In this document: piece by piece, positions 37,312-45,807 of the stretch
Layout of the letters: every line of letters begins with the position of its first letter
How positions within the stretch are numbered: position 1 is the stretch's first letter
Source: Lacticaseibacillus casei DSM 20011 = JCM 1134 = ATCC 393
GTDB lineage: Bacteria > Bacillota > Bacilli > Lactobacillales > Lactobacillaceae
Assembly: GCF_000829055.1 (NCBI RefSeq)
Contig: NZ_AP012544.1
Coordinates: 558,001-622,000, forward strand
Reading direction: 5' to 3'
Length of the DNA: 64,000 nt
Translations under genes and position numbers: made by a program
Notes under the pieces: model-generated
What the model saw: only the letters and a program-made list of their open reading frames with translations
Told to the model about the DNA's origin: nothing
Database searches by the model: none

Positions 37312-37368
37312 GTGCGTCAGAATTCGCTAACAGTTATTTTGTTAGTCGAATCCTGACGCATTTTATTT
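37312..37368 (+). terminator. Terminator after alaS
   Basis: TGCGTCAG, CTAAC, GTTAG and CTGACGCA form a long stem with internal mismatch, followed by TTTTATTTTT. A smaller repeat CTGAAGC / GCTTCAG (about 37231-37268) lies just after the stop codon. Confidence 0.8.
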
Positions 37369-37433
37369 TTGGCGTTATGAGCGCGATGATTCATGGTAGA
37401 ATGAAGAAAACGATTCTATTGGGGGTGAGTAGC

Positions 37434-38525
37434 ATGAGAGCGTTGCGGTTGGCCTTAACCGATTTCTTGGGGACGCGGGAGGTTTATCAAGTCGTCTGTC
37501 GCGATAACCTGGTTAACATAGATTATATTGTTGATCCGACAACGCTGGAAGGAGCGGCCGAGAATGAATTGACAGGAGCGGATGCTGCGGCGTTTATTGC
37601 CAAACTATCCGCGCTCGACTTCAATGCCTGGCGCAAACCGTCAGCTGAAAAGTCACCGATGCTGGCTGACACGCGCTGGGAATTGACGATCACTGACGAT
37701 GGTGGTCAGAAGGATCGCTACGAAGGCGGTCAGCCACTTCCTGAAAATTTTGAAACCTTGCTTAGTTTATTGAAGTATGTCGTTACCGTTCCGGGCGGCC
37801 ACTTTTTGCCAGCCACAGCATGGCAGTTGGATTATGTCCGCTTTGGCACCATCCAGTTGCCGAAGTTCGATGGGCCGGGCCGCTTTTTAAATCGGCAATT
37901 ACGTTATCGGCGAACGTACCTGATTGATGCGTTGAATAATCAAGTGGTTCTGAAAACTGCCTACGCCGAGCCACTTTCCGATCATGATGTTGTCTATCAT
38001 GACCCTGAGCTGGTAGCATCCTTAGCTAAAAAGGTGACCGATGCTGTGGCTGGTTTAGGCGATTTAACCGCCATCACTGTCGATCCTGCTCAGCGGCCGC
38101 GAGCGATTCTGGTATTGACGGTAAAGTATCCGCACGGCGAGCCAACGCAACTTCAAGTGAATGCTGAAACCGACTTGAAGATGAAGAAGTTATGGCAGAC
38201 AGTCATTGCGGCCATTCAGAATTTTCGGCGGATCGGTGAACGACGTGATCTGCAGGAAGCTTATCAACTCGGTCCGCAGTTGATGCATTACATTAAAGTC
38301 AACTTCCGGCAAGGGTCCAAGGATTATTTGTATAAAACCGATTTGCCTGGACTGCAGGAAGGCGACGTGGTCATCGTTCCGGTGGGAAATGAAGGGCGTA
38401 CGCTGCATGGTGAGGTTGTCGATGCGCAGGTTATGCCGCCGATTCATTTTCCAGTGCATCCTGATAAGATTAAACAGGTGATCGGCTTGGCTGATTGGGA
38501 TGACGAGGATGATGATTGGGTGTAA
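37434..38525 (+). CDS. Conserved-looking protein of unknown function, 363 aa
   Basis: I do not recognise it. It starts MRALRLALTDFLG at ATG 37434 with GGGGGTGAG upstream; the frame continues to 37305 but lacks a start signal. It is soluble, with a middle WQLDYVRFGTIQLPKFDGPGRF segment, and a C-terminal domain with YLYKTDLPGLQEGDVVIVPVG, a small beta-barrel-like GD-V-VP motif seen in several nucleic-acid proteins. The last residues are very acidic (DWDDEDDDWV). It is a single gene between alaS and ireB. Confidence 0.8.
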   Translation: MRALRLALTDFLGTREVYQVVCRDNLVNIDYIVDPTTLEGAAENELTGADAAAFIAKLSALDFNAWRKPSAEKSPMLADTRWELTITDDGGQKDRYEGGQPLPENFETLLSLLKYVVTVPGGHFLPATAWQLDYVRFGTIQLPKFDGPGRFLNRQLRYRRTYLIDALNNQVVLKTAYAEPLSDHDVVYHDPELVASLAKKVTDAVAGLGDLTAITVDPAQRPRAILVLTVKYPHGEPTQLQVNAETDLKMKKLWQTVIAAIQNFRRIGERRDLQEAYQLGPQLMHYIKVNFRQGSKDYLYKTDLPGLQEGDVVIVPVGNEGRTLHGEVVDAQVMPPIHFPVHPDKIKQVIGLADWDDEDDDWV

Positions 38526-38566
38526 CAGACGCTTTCATTGACTTTTTACTTACTTTTGCTCAGGAA

Positions 38567-38596
38567 TTGTACATTTGCCTGGCTTTCAAATAAAAT
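38567..38596 (+). promoter_or_regulatory. Promoter of the ireB operon
   Basis: TTGTAC (38567-38572), 18 bases, TAAAAT (38591-38596). Confidence 0.6.
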
Positions 38597-38629
38597 GGTC
38601 TGTGAAGCGGATAGAATAGAGGTGTAAGA

Positions 38630-38890
38630 ATGAGCACATTAGATCAAACCGTTCACTTTGATTTTCGAGATAACAATCCGAAAAATGTTCACGAAACGTT
38701 GGAAACTGTGTATAAGGCGCTTGAGGAAAAAGGCTATAACCCGATCAACCAGATAGTGGGGTATCTGATTTCTGGGGATCCAGCCTATATTCCTCGGTAC
38801 AATGATGCGCGTAACCTGATCCGGAAACATGAGCGCGACGAGATCATTGAAGAGCTTGTTCGAAACTATCTTGGCAAGGAGCAAGCTTAA
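38630..38890 (+). CDS. ireB: IreB family regulatory phosphoprotein (DUF965)
   Basis: An 86-residue protein with the highly conserved DUF965 sequence, including [28 protein letters not shown] and [15 protein letters not shown]. In Enterococcus, IreB is phosphorylated by the Ser/Thr kinase IreK and modulates cephalosporin resistance. AGAGGTG precedes the ATG. Its last base overlaps the first base of ruvX, so it is the first gene of ireB-ruvX-DUF1292, an order conserved in Firmicutes. Confidence 0.93.
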   Translation: MSTLDQTVHFDFRDNNPKNVHETLETVYKALEEKGYNPINQIVGYLISGDPAYIPRYNDARNLIRKHERDEIIEELVRNYLGKEQA

Positions 38891-39324
38891 TGCGCTTAAT
38901 GGGGTTGGACGTCGGTTCTCGGACTGTCGGGGTAGCGATCAGTGATCCTTTAGGCTGGACGGCACAAGGTCTGGAGATTATTCGGATCAATGAAGATAAA
39001 CAACAGTTTGGGATTACACGCCTCAAAGAGTTGGTCAAGCAATATGAGGTGACCGCCTTTGTTTTGGGTTTACCCAAAAATATGAACAATTCAATTGGAC
39101 CACGCGCAGAAAAGTCACAGGCTTATGGTGATTTACTTAAAGAGACGTTTGGTTTGCCAGTTGACTTTATTGATGAGCGGCTTACAACCGTTGAGGCTTC
39201 GCGGATGCTGATTGAAGAAGCAGACGCCAGCCGTAAGCGGCAAAAGCAGGTCATTGATAAAGTGGCTGCTCAGATGATTCTACAAAATTATCTGGATGCA
39301 AAAGGTCCCTTGACGAAGCAATAA
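38890..39324 (+). CDS. ruvX: Putative pre-16S rRNA nuclease / Holliday junction resolvase
   Basis: A 144-residue RNase-H-fold nuclease (YqgF family). [16 protein letters not shown] and [11 protein letters not shown] carry the conserved acidic residues, [16 protein letters not shown] the middle motif, and [13 protein letters not shown] the end. The family matures the 5' end of 16S rRNA in E. coli and has been proposed as a backup resolvase. Start overlaps ireB stop. Confidence 0.94.
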   Translation: MRLMGLDVGSRTVGVAISDPLGWTAQGLEIIRINEDKQQFGITRLKELVKQYEVTAFVLGLPKNMNNSIGPRAEKSQAYGDLLKETFGLPVDFIDERLTTVEASRMLIEEADASRKRQKQVIDKVAAQMILQNYLDAKGPLTKQ

Positions 39325-39373
39325 TCATGGCAGGTGGCAACACAGGTTCCGCCTGTATTTAAGGAGAAGCAAG

Positions 39374-39694
39374 ATGGCGAATAACGAACATGTAACGCCC
39401 GGCGATGACAATCAGCAGATTACGCTGATCGATGAAAAGGGCAACGAAGAGCTCTATCAGGTTTTATTCACGTTTGATTCCGAAGATTACGGCAAAAGCT
39501 ACGTGCTTTTATACCCTGCCAGCGAAAGCGATAATCAGGAAGTTGAAATCCAGGCTTTCTCATTCACGCCGGATGCAAACGGGGATGCCAGCTCGGGAGA
39601 TCTTTTTCCTATCGAAGACGATGAGGAATGGGATATGGTCGAAGAAGTCCTAAACACCTTCTTGGCCGATGACGATTCAAATCTACAAGATTAA
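39374..39694 (+). CDS. DUF1292 protein (YrzB family)
   Basis: A 106-residue, strongly acidic soluble protein. ITLIDEKGNEELYQVLFTFDSE and SYVLLYPA mark DUF1292. Function unknown. It is always or nearly always found after ireB and ruvX, as here (50-base gap, AAGGAG ribosome site). Confidence 0.92.
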   Translation: MANNEHVTPGDDNQQITLIDEKGNEELYQVLFTFDSEDYGKSYVLLYPASESDNQEVEIQAFSFTPDANGDASSGDLFPIEDDEEWDMVEEVLNTFLADDDSNLQD

Positions 39695-39709
39695 CCAAGT
39701 CATCCCCCT

Positions 39710-39741
39710 AGCAGGCCACCGGAATTGGTGGTCTGCTTTTT
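39710..39741 (+). terminator. Terminator of the ireB operon
   Basis: AGCAGGCCACC and GGTGGTCTGCT with a 6-base loop and TTTTT. Confidence 0.9.
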
Positions 39742-39742
39742 G

Positions 39743-39869
39743 TGTGAGCGTGAACTGGCGCGGTTAGGAGCCGGAGTGTAAGTGGCCTTGGGCGTGATGG
39801 CCCGGGCTTGGCCATTGCGACCGAGGTCCTTACATGCAGGCTCCTGCGCCAGTGAACGCGTTATGGCAA
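39743..39869 (+). repeat. Dispersed palindromic element, copy 7
   Basis: It starts GTGAGCGTGAACTGGCGCGG directly at the terminator T-run and ends GTGAACGCGTTATGGCAA. Arms CTGGCGC / GCGCCAG, GGAGCC / GGCTCC, GTGTAAG / CTTACAT and GGCCTTGGGCGTGATGGCC / GGCCATTGCGACCGAGG pair along about 50 bp. Confidence 0.92.
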
Positions 39870-39981
39870 CCGAGCACATTTCGAGCAGATAACTCCCAAT
39901 TTCAGTCGCATTTACCCGCACCTGCTCGCGACCGGTTAACTATGGTAAAATACACCTTAAAAGAGTGGAGGCATTCGCGTC

Positions 39982-40227
39982 ATGACTGAGGAGAAGCGCC
40001 GCTTTAAAGCCATTATTGGCGGTAAAGCGTATACGATTATCGGACCCGGATCCGAGCAACATTTTTTGACCGTGACGAAGCTGCTGAACGAACGGCTGGA
40101 TCAAGTTAAAACGCTTGCACCGGATATGACCGCCGAAGAGCAGGCCGTTTTAGTTGCCTTCAATGCTGTTTCTGATCAGGTTAAACTGTTAGCGGCCCAA
40201 CAGGATGAGCCGGATCAAAAGGCATAG
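39982..40227 (+). CDS. zapA: Cell division protein ZapA
   Basis: An 81-residue FtsZ-associated protein. The N-terminal KAIIGGKAYTIIGPGSEQHFLTV and the helix LLNERLDQVKTLAP are typical. It promotes bundling of FtsZ filaments at mid-cell. An extended -10 TGGTAAAAT lies upstream at about 39944-39952. The GGAGG site is 11 bases from the ATG, slightly long. zapA-cvpA-mutS2 is the usual order; its TAG stop overlaps a GTG used or usable by the next gene. Confidence 0.92.
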   Translation: MTEEKRRFKAIIGGKAYTIIGPGSEQHFLTVTKLLNERLDQVKTLAPDMTAEEQAVLVAFNAVSDQVKLLAAQQDEPDQKA

Positions 40228-40796
40228 TGGGGGAACGACTTGATTTCGATTGCGATTATTTTAGTGTTGGCATATTTTTATTACAGTGGGGCACGTCTTT
40301 TTATTACAGTGGGGCACGTCGCGGGGCTGTGTTGCAGTGGCTACACGTGGGCGGATATGCCCTGAGCTTTTTGGCAGCAACTGCCTTGGCCCAGCCATTA
40401 GGGGAACACTTCACGTTATTAATTCCTTATCCATCAGCGACTAATGCCGGTCAATTTGCGTTTTATTCCGATAAAATCGGTTTGACGTTAGATACCGCGT
40501 TTTATCGCGGCTTTGCTTTTTTACTGGTACTGACGATCGGCTGGTTAATGACTCGAATTATCTCGTTGTGGTTTCATGATTTGACTTATAAGGCAATGGG
40601 TCACCGCAAAAGTGCTGTCATTGGCGGCATCGCTAATTTGGTGATTGGGTATATTTTTTTGTTTCTCATTTTGGCGTTGCTGGCGTTGATTCCGATTGCC
40701 GGGATTCAACAGGGACTCGACCATTCAATTGTTGCCAAAGTCATGATTAAATATTCACCGGGGTTAACACAATTTGTGAATGCCCTTTGGTTGTGA
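40227..40796 (+). CDS. cvpA: CvpA family membrane protein, N-terminus altered by a 23-bp duplication
   Basis: The body (FYYSGARRGAVLQWLHVGGYALSFLA onward in pieces, then helices near 90-110 and 130-155) is CvpA-like. The expected start is TTG 40240 (GGGGG six bases upstream), which gives MISIAIILVLAYFYYSGAR, but a perfect 23-bp tandem duplication (40275-40320) throws that frame into a stop at about 40364. The only open frame to the C-terminus starts at GTG 40227, overlapping the zapA stop, and reads the first helix out of frame as MGERLDFDCDYFSVGIF. So the gene is either damaged or rescued by this other start. Confidence is high for the family, low for a working protein. Confidence 0.8.
   Translation: MGERLDFDCDYFSVGIFLLQWGTSFYYSGARRGAVLQWLHVGGYALSFLAATALAQPLGEHFTLLIPYPSATNAGQFAFYSDKIGLTLDTAFYRGFAFLLVLTIGWLMTRIISLWFHDLTYKAMGHRKSAVIGGIANLVIGYIFLFLILALLALIPIAGIQQGLDHSIVAKVMIKYSPGLTQFVNALWL
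40275..40320 (+). repeat. Perfect 23-bp tandem duplication inside cvpA
   Basis: The bases 40275-40297 are repeated exactly at 40298-40320 (each unit begins TTTTTATTACAG and ends GGCACGTC). Length 23 is not a multiple of three, so it shifts the frame. Removing one copy restores a normal CvpA N-terminus. Confidence 0.95.
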
Positions 40797-40861
40797 ACAC
40801 AGTGACGCTCAAGGACGGAGAACGGATGTCTTTGGGCGCTTCGTGGTTATAGGAGCAGAAC

Positions 40862-43222
40862 ATGAATAAAAAGATTTTAAAAACACTTGAATACGACAAG
40901 ATTCAGCAAGCACTGTTGCGTCAAGTCGTAACGGCGAAAGGACGGCAGCTGGTCCAGAATATGGTGCCGTTAACGGATCCGGTGGCCGTACAACGGGCGC
41001 TGGATGAAACCGCTGACGGAGCCTCAGCATTACGGCTCAAAGGTGGCATTCCGGTTCCCCAGCTGGAAAATATTGATCCGGCATTAAAGCGAGTCGATAT
41101 CGGGGCCGTTTTGAATGGCCAGGAGTTGGCCAGCATCAGTCGGGTGTTGCAAACAGTGAGTGCCATCGATAAATTTTTGACTGACTTACAGGATCAGATT
41201 GACTTTCGGCAGTTATATACGTTGCAAGAGGAACTGACAGCATTGCCGCAATTATCTCGGCGTTTGAAGACTGCCGTTGATCCAGATGGCACTTTAACTG
41301 ATGAAGCCAGTCCCGAGCTGCACGGGATTCGTGAGCAAATTAAACGTATTGAAAGCGATATTCGTAACAAAATGTCTGAATATACGCGTGGCGCCCAGTC
41401 AAAATATTTGAGTGATCCAATTGTAACGATTCGTGACGATCGCTATGTCATCCCGGTGAAAGCAGCGTATCGCAGCAAATTCGGTGGTGTTGTGCACGAT
41501 CAAAGTGCCACGGGGCAAACCCTTTTTGTTGAACCACAAGCTATCGTCGCGTTGAATAACCGTCTGCGTGAGGCTCAGATGGCAGAAACAGCCGAAATCA
41601 ATCGGGTGTTGGCTGAGCTATCAAATGAGTTGGCACCCTATACAGGGCAGATCAAAGCCAATGCGGCGGTTTTGGGCCATTTTGACTTTATTAACGCTAA
41701 AGCCAAGTTGGCTAAGGACCAAAAGGCAACCGAACCACTTGTTTCATCCGATAATGATGTCCTGTTGCGGCAGGCACGCCATCCGTTAATTGACCGGCAT
41801 CAGGTGGTTGGTAATGACATCCCACTGGGAGCAGATTATCAGGCAATGGTGATCACGGGCCCCAACACCGGTGGAAAAACGATCACCTTAAAAACGTTAG
41901 GGCTATTGCAGCTCATGGGTCAATCCGGCTTGTTTATTCCGGCTGACGATGAAAGCCGCATCGGCATTTTTGATGAGGTTTTTGCCGACATTGGCGATGA
42001 GCAGTCGATCGAGCAGAATCTGTCCACTTTTTCGGCCCATATGGATAATATCGTGCACATTCTTAAACAGCTTTCCCGCAATAGTCTGGTGCTGTTTGAT
42101 GAATTGGGAGCAGGCACGGATCCACAGGAAGGTGCGGCGCTGGCGATTGCAATTTTGGATGCGGTCGGCGAAATTGGCGCGTACGTGGTGGCGACGACCC
42201 ATTACCCGGAACTGAAATTGTATGGCTACAACACGCCAAAAACCATCAACGCGTCGATGGAGTTCGACAGCAAAACGCTGCAGCCAACCTATCGCCTGTT
42301 GGTCGGTGTTCCCGGTCGGTCAAACGCCTTCGATATTTCGATGCGATTAGGCCTACCGCAGTCGATTGTCGATCGGGCCAAGTCGATGATTAGTTCCGAC
42401 AGTCACGAACTCAACAACATGATCAGTGATTTGGAAAGACAACGTAAGGCAGCAGAAAATACCCGGGCAGCTGCGCAACGGCAATTGGCAGATGCCCAAG
42501 CGCTTCACGACGAATTGGCTGATGCGTATAAGACATTCACCACTGAACGGGACGCTCAGTTGCAACAGGCGAAGGAAAAAGCCAATGCCATGGTTGACAA
42601 GGCGCAGGCAAAAGCGGATAAAATTATTAAGCAGCTGCGGCAAATGCAACTGACCAATCCGGGATCCGTCAAAGAAAATCAATTGATTGCGGCCAAAACC
42701 GCCCTGAAGCATCTGCATCAAGACGAGCCACTGCAAAAAAATCGGGTGCTTCGGCGTGAACGGGAAAAGCAGGCCTTGCATGTCGGCGATGAGGTGAAGG
42801 TCGCCAGTTATGACCAGACTGGCACTTTATTGGAACAGTTCGACAAGGATCATTGGCAGGTTCAGATGGGCATTTTGAAAATGAAGGTGCCGACGTCAGA
42901 ACTGGAAAAAGTCAAACCAACCAAACAGGCCTCCGTCCAGCGGCCAGTGGTCAAAGTTAGTGGCGGTGGCATGAGCGGCCCGTCTACCACGCTGGATTTG
43001 CGTGGCGAGCGCTATGAGCAGGCAATGGCCGATTTGGATCAATATATTGATGCAGCATTGTTGGCGGGCTATCCGTCGGTGACGATCATTCATGGTTTGG
43101 GCACCGGCGCGATTCGCAATGGTGTGAACCAATATCTGAAGCGTCATCGGCAAGTGAAAAGCTTTGGGTTTGCCCCGCAGAATGCTGGTGGATCCGGGGC
43201 AACGATTGTTAATTTCAAGTAG
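40862..43222 (+). CDS. mutS2: Endonuclease MutS2
   Basis: A 786-residue MutS paralogue. The clamp and lever region occupies about 1-300, the ATPase has GPNTGGKTITLKTLG (Walker A), STFSAHMDNI and LFDELGAGTDP (Walker B), then a coiled coil (about 510-620) and a C-terminal Smr nuclease domain with LDLRGERYEQAM and IHGLGTGAIR. It suppresses homologous recombination, and in Firmicutes also rescues collided ribosomes. TAGGAG lies upstream of ATG 40862. Confidence 0.95.
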   Translation: MNKKILKTLEYDKIQQALLRQVVTAKGRQLVQNMVPLTDPVAVQRALDETADGASALRLKGGIPVPQLENIDPALKRVDIGAVLNGQELASISRVLQTVSAIDKFLTDLQDQIDFRQLYTLQEELTALPQLSRRLKTAVDPDGTLTDEASPELHGIREQIKRIESDIRNKMSEYTRGAQSKYLSDPIVTIRDDRYVIPVKAAYRSKFGGVVHDQSATGQTLFVEPQAIVALNNRLREAQMAETAEINRVLAELSNELAPYTGQIKANAAVLGHFDFINAKAKLAKDQKATEPLVSSDNDVLLRQARHPLIDRHQVVGNDIPLGADYQAMVITGPNTGGKTITLKTLGLLQLMGQSGLFIPADDESRIGIFDEVFADIGDEQSIEQNLSTFSAHMDNIVHILKQLSRNSLVLFDELGAGTDPQEGAALAIAILDAVGEIGAYVVATTHYPELKLYGYNTPKTINASMEFDSKTLQPTYRLLVGVPGRSNAFDISMRLGLPQSIVDRAKSMISSDSHELNNMISDLERQRKAAENTRAAAQRQLADAQALHDELADAYKTFTTERDAQLQQAKEKANAMVDKAQAKADKIIKQLRQMQLTNPGSVKENQLIAAKTALKHLHQDEPLQKNRVLRREREKQALHVGDEVKVASYDQTGTLLEQFDKDHWQVQMGILKMKVPTSELEKVKPTKQASVQRPVVKVSGGGMSGPSTTLDLRGERYEQAMADLDQYIDAALLAGYPSVTIIHGLGTGAIRNGVNQYLKRHRQVKSFGFAPQNAGGSGATIVNFK

Positions 43223-43288
43223 CTGGTAGTATTTTACCAGTGAATGTGCTATGATTTAGTTATAAAAAGTAAGAGGAGGAATCCGTTC

Positions 43289-43600
43289 ATGGTTCAAGCA
43301 GTCACAGATTCAAACTACAAGACGGAGACCGACACTGGCGTCACCCTAACCGATTTTTGGGCGACATGGTGCGGCCCTTGTCGTATGCAGAGCCCAGTGA
43401 TCGAAAAGTTAGCCGAAAGCCGCGATGACGTTAAGTTCGTCAAGATGGATGTCGACGCTAACCCGGAGACGCCAAAGTCCTTTGGCATTATGGCGATCCC
43501 AACGCTTGTTATCAAGAAAGATGGCAAGGTTGTCGAGAAGCTGGTTGGCTATCAAACCAAAGATCAGCTCGATGCAACACTGAACAAGTACACCGCTTAA
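43289..43600 (+). CDS. trxA: Thioredoxin
   Basis: A 103-residue protein-disulfide reductant with the active site WCGPC in FWATWCGPCRMQSPV. MAIPTLVIKKDGK contains the conserved cis-proline. GAGGAGGA lies eleven bases before the ATG; an upstream in-frame extension is not supported. It is 66 bases after mutS2, with a -10-like TATGATTTAGTTATAAA just before. Confidence 0.95.
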   Translation: MVQAVTDSNYKTETDTGVTLTDFWATWCGPCRMQSPVIEKLAESRDDVKFVKMDVDANPETPKSFGIMAIPTLVIKKDGKVVEKLVGYQTKDQLDATLNKYTA

Positions 43601-43630
43601 TTGAAGCAAAAGGACCAACATTCTGGTCGG

Positions 43631-43664
43631 AGGCTGCAGTCTGAATAAGGCTGTGGCCTTTTTT
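43631..43664 (+). terminator. Intrinsic terminator of trxA
   Basis: AGGCTGCAGTC pairs with GGCTGTGGCCT through G-U pairs, followed by six T. Confidence 0.75.
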
Positions 43665-43677
43665 AGAAGTGTCAAAT

Positions 43678-43738
43678 AAGACGCGTAACTTTTTAGCACA
43701 CAAGCAGGTTTGTGCGAAAGTTACGCGTCTTTTCTTTT
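43678..43738. terminator. Second, long hairpin after trxA
   Basis: AAGACGCGTAACTTT pairs with AAAGTTACGCGTCTT, with an inner stem GCACA / TGTGC, then TTTTCTTTTT. It is a strong terminator, perhaps a barrier in front of the dlt region. Confidence 0.85.
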
Positions 43739-44058
43739 TCATAACCAGATTGGTGAGACTCAAAAATTGGGGGTTAAAGCAAATACCGTTCACTGTGGAT
43801 ATAAAAAACATGATAAAAAGACGAATCTTAATCCAAACCGAGGAAAATCAGTGGGATTTTTCAGATGTAATCGCTATATTAGGGTTATTTCATCGTGGTG
43901 GTTTAGCCTGGGAAACGACCTGTATTGAACACGCATAAACGCGTCCGACGTTGGTATAACAGGAACTTTGAGATGTTAAACAATTGTTTGGGTTGAAGCC
44001 CGGCAGATAGTTGTCTGGTTCACATTACGAAACTGTTAGGTGATTGTTACGCTTTTCG
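43739..44058. other. Unassigned AT-richer spacer before the dlt operon
   Basis: About 320 bases with no recognisable gene. Two short overlapping frames (to about 43938) have no ribosome site or family resemblance. There is a 12-bp palindrome AAACAATTGTTT at 43978-43989 and a small hairpin CAGATAGTTGTCTG near 44008. Base composition looks lower in GC than the neighbours. It may be a remnant or a long regulatory region for dlt. Confidence 0.5.
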
Positions 44059-44088
44059 TTGGCGAGGCGTTTTCTGTAAAACTATAAT
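44059..44088 (+). promoter_or_regulatory. dlt operon promoter
   Basis: TTGGCG (44059-44064), 18 bases, TATAAT (44083-44088), 31 bases before dltX. Confidence 0.7.
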
Positions 44089-44119
44089 AGACGTGTAATT
44101 AAGAACGTGGGGTGACAAG

Positions 44120-44269
44120 ATGTTCGCAAAATTAAAAGCGGTGTGGGAGAATCCCACATTTCGGTTCATCTTTTGGACCGTCACGTATTTCGTGATTCTG
44201 CTGGTTCTGGTTTATCTATACGGATACAGTGGCATCAATAACAGTAAATTCATCTATAACGAGTTCTAA
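44120..44269 (+). CDS. dltX: Teichoic acid D-Ala incorporation-associated protein DltX
   Basis: A 49-residue membrane peptide, too short for many gene finders. It starts MFAKLKAVWENPTFRF, has one helix (FWTVTYFVILLVLVYLYGY) and ends NNSKFIYNEF, the conserved DltX tail whose final residues are thought to act in D-Ala transfer. GTGGGGTGA precedes the ATG. It is the first gene of dltXABCD, 17 bases before dltA. Confidence 0.93.
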   Translation: MFAKLKAVWENPTFRFIFWTVTYFVILLVLVYLYGYSGINNSKFIYNEF

Positions 44270-44286
44270 AAAGGGGGAAAACCGAG

Positions 44287-45807
44287 ATGATCGATAATGT
44301 CATCACAGCGATTGATCGGGTCGCCGCAGAGCATCCAACGCGCGTGGCTTATGATTATGAAGGTAAACAGTACACATACGCGCAGTTAAAAGACGGCAGT
44401 GATCGCTTGGCCGGTTTCTTTGCGGAAACCTTGCCAGATGGTCAGCCGATCATTGTGTATGGCGGACAAACCTTTGATATGGTCGAGGTTTTCCTTGGGC
44501 TTTCAAAATCAGGGCATGCCTACATTCCGATCGATACGCACAGTCCGAATGAACGGATCACGCAGGTCCAGGATGTTGCCCATGCACCGGCCGTCATTGA
44601 AGTCGCTCCGCTGCCGATTACGGTGCCAGACGTCCAGATTATTAAGGCGCCGGAACTACATGACGCCGAAAAGACGCATGAACCGATTCGCTCCTTGCAA
44701 CATGCCGTCGCCGGAGACGATAACTACTACATCATTTTCACGAGCGGCACAACCGGCAAACCAAAAGGCGTTCAGATCAGCCACGAAAATCTGTTGAGCT
44801 ATGTTAATTGGAATATCTCCGATTTTGGCCTCCAGGAAGGCGTCGTTTCGATGTCCCAACCGCCGTATTCGTTTGACTTAAGTGTCATGGATCTATATCC
44901 AACGTTGGTACTCGGCGGCACGTTAAAAGCTTTGCCAAAAGAAGTGACTGACAACTTCAAAGACTTATTTGCAACGCTGCCAAAACTCGGTCTGAATGAA
45001 TGGGTTTCAACCCCGTCATTTGTCGAAATTGCCTTGCTAGATCCGAACTTTAAACAGGAAAATTATCCGAACCTGACGCATTTTCTATTCTGTGGTGAGG
45101 AACTTGTCAATAAAACCGCACAGGAGCTGATTACCCGCTTTCCCAAAGCAACGGTCTATAACACTTATGGTCCGACAGAAGCAACGGTTGCCGTGACCGG
45201 TATGGCGATCACGCAAGAAATTGTCGATCAATATCCGCGGTTGCCAATTGGGTATGCCAAACCTGACACCGATATTTTCATTGTTGATGAGCAAGGCAAT
45301 CAAGTGCCGCCTGATACGGAAGGCGAGTTAATGATTGTCGGACCAAGTGTTTCTAAGGGTTATCTCAATAATCCGGATAAAACCGCAAAAGCTTTCTTTA
45401 AAGTTGGCAGTAAGCGGGGTTATCGGTCCGGTGACTTAGCAACAATGACGGCAGATGGCATGATCTTTTATCGTGGTCGTACCGATTTTCAAGTCAAACT
45501 GCACGGTTACCGCATTGAGCTGGAAGATGTTGACCATAACCTGAATCAGGTTTCGTATATCAAACAGGCGTCAACGGTGCCGCGCTACGATAAGGATCAT
45601 AAAGTAGCACAATTAATCGCCTTTGCGGTTGCCAAGCCTAACGACTTCGATAGTGATATGAAGTTAACGCAGGCGGTCAAAGCCGAACTGGGCAAGATGG
45701 TGATGGAATATATGATTCCGCAACGCATTATCTATCGGGATCAATTACCATTGACAGCGAATGGCAAGGTTGATCGCAAAGCACTGATTGCAGAGGTAAA
45801 TCATTAA
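44287..45807 (+). CDS. dltA: D-alanine--D-alanyl carrier protein ligase
   Basis: A 506-residue adenylate-forming enzyme that activates D-alanine with ATP and loads it onto DltC. IIFTSGTTGKPKGVQIS is the P-loop (A3), YNTYGPTEATVAVT the A5 motif, YRSGDLA and FYRGRTDFQVKLHGYRIEL the hinge, and ANGKVDRKAL the A10 lysine motif. Length fits DltA. Stop overlaps the dltB start. Confidence 0.96.
   Translation: MIDNVITAIDRVAAEHPTRVAYDYEGKQYTYAQLKDGSDRLAGFFAETLPDGQPIIVYGGQTFDMVEVFLGLSKSGHAYIPIDTHSPNERITQVQDVAHAPAVIEVAPLPITVPDVQIIKAPELHDAEKTHEPIRSLQHAVAGDDNYYIIFTSGTTGKPKGVQISHENLLSYVNWNISDFGLQEGVVSMSQPPYSFDLSVMDLYPTLVLGGTLKALPKEVTDNFKDLFATLPKLGLNEWVSTPSFVEIALLDPNFKQENYPNLTHFLFCGEELVNKTAQELITRFPKATVYNTYGPTEATVAVTGMAITQEIVDQYPRLPIGYAKPDTDIFIVDEQGNQVPPDTEGELMIVGPSVSKGYLNNPDKTAKAFFKVGSKRGYRSGDLATMTADGMIFYRGRTDFQVKLHGYRIELEDVDHNLNQVSYIKQASTVPRYDKDHKVAQLIAFAVAKPNDFDSDMKLTQAVKAELGKMVMEYMIPQRIIYRDQLPLTANGKVDRKALIAEVNH

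Noticed and set aside
43669..43938. Two overlapping short frames before the dlt operon
   Set aside because: The first starts inside a terminator hairpin; neither has a ribosome site or recognisable family.
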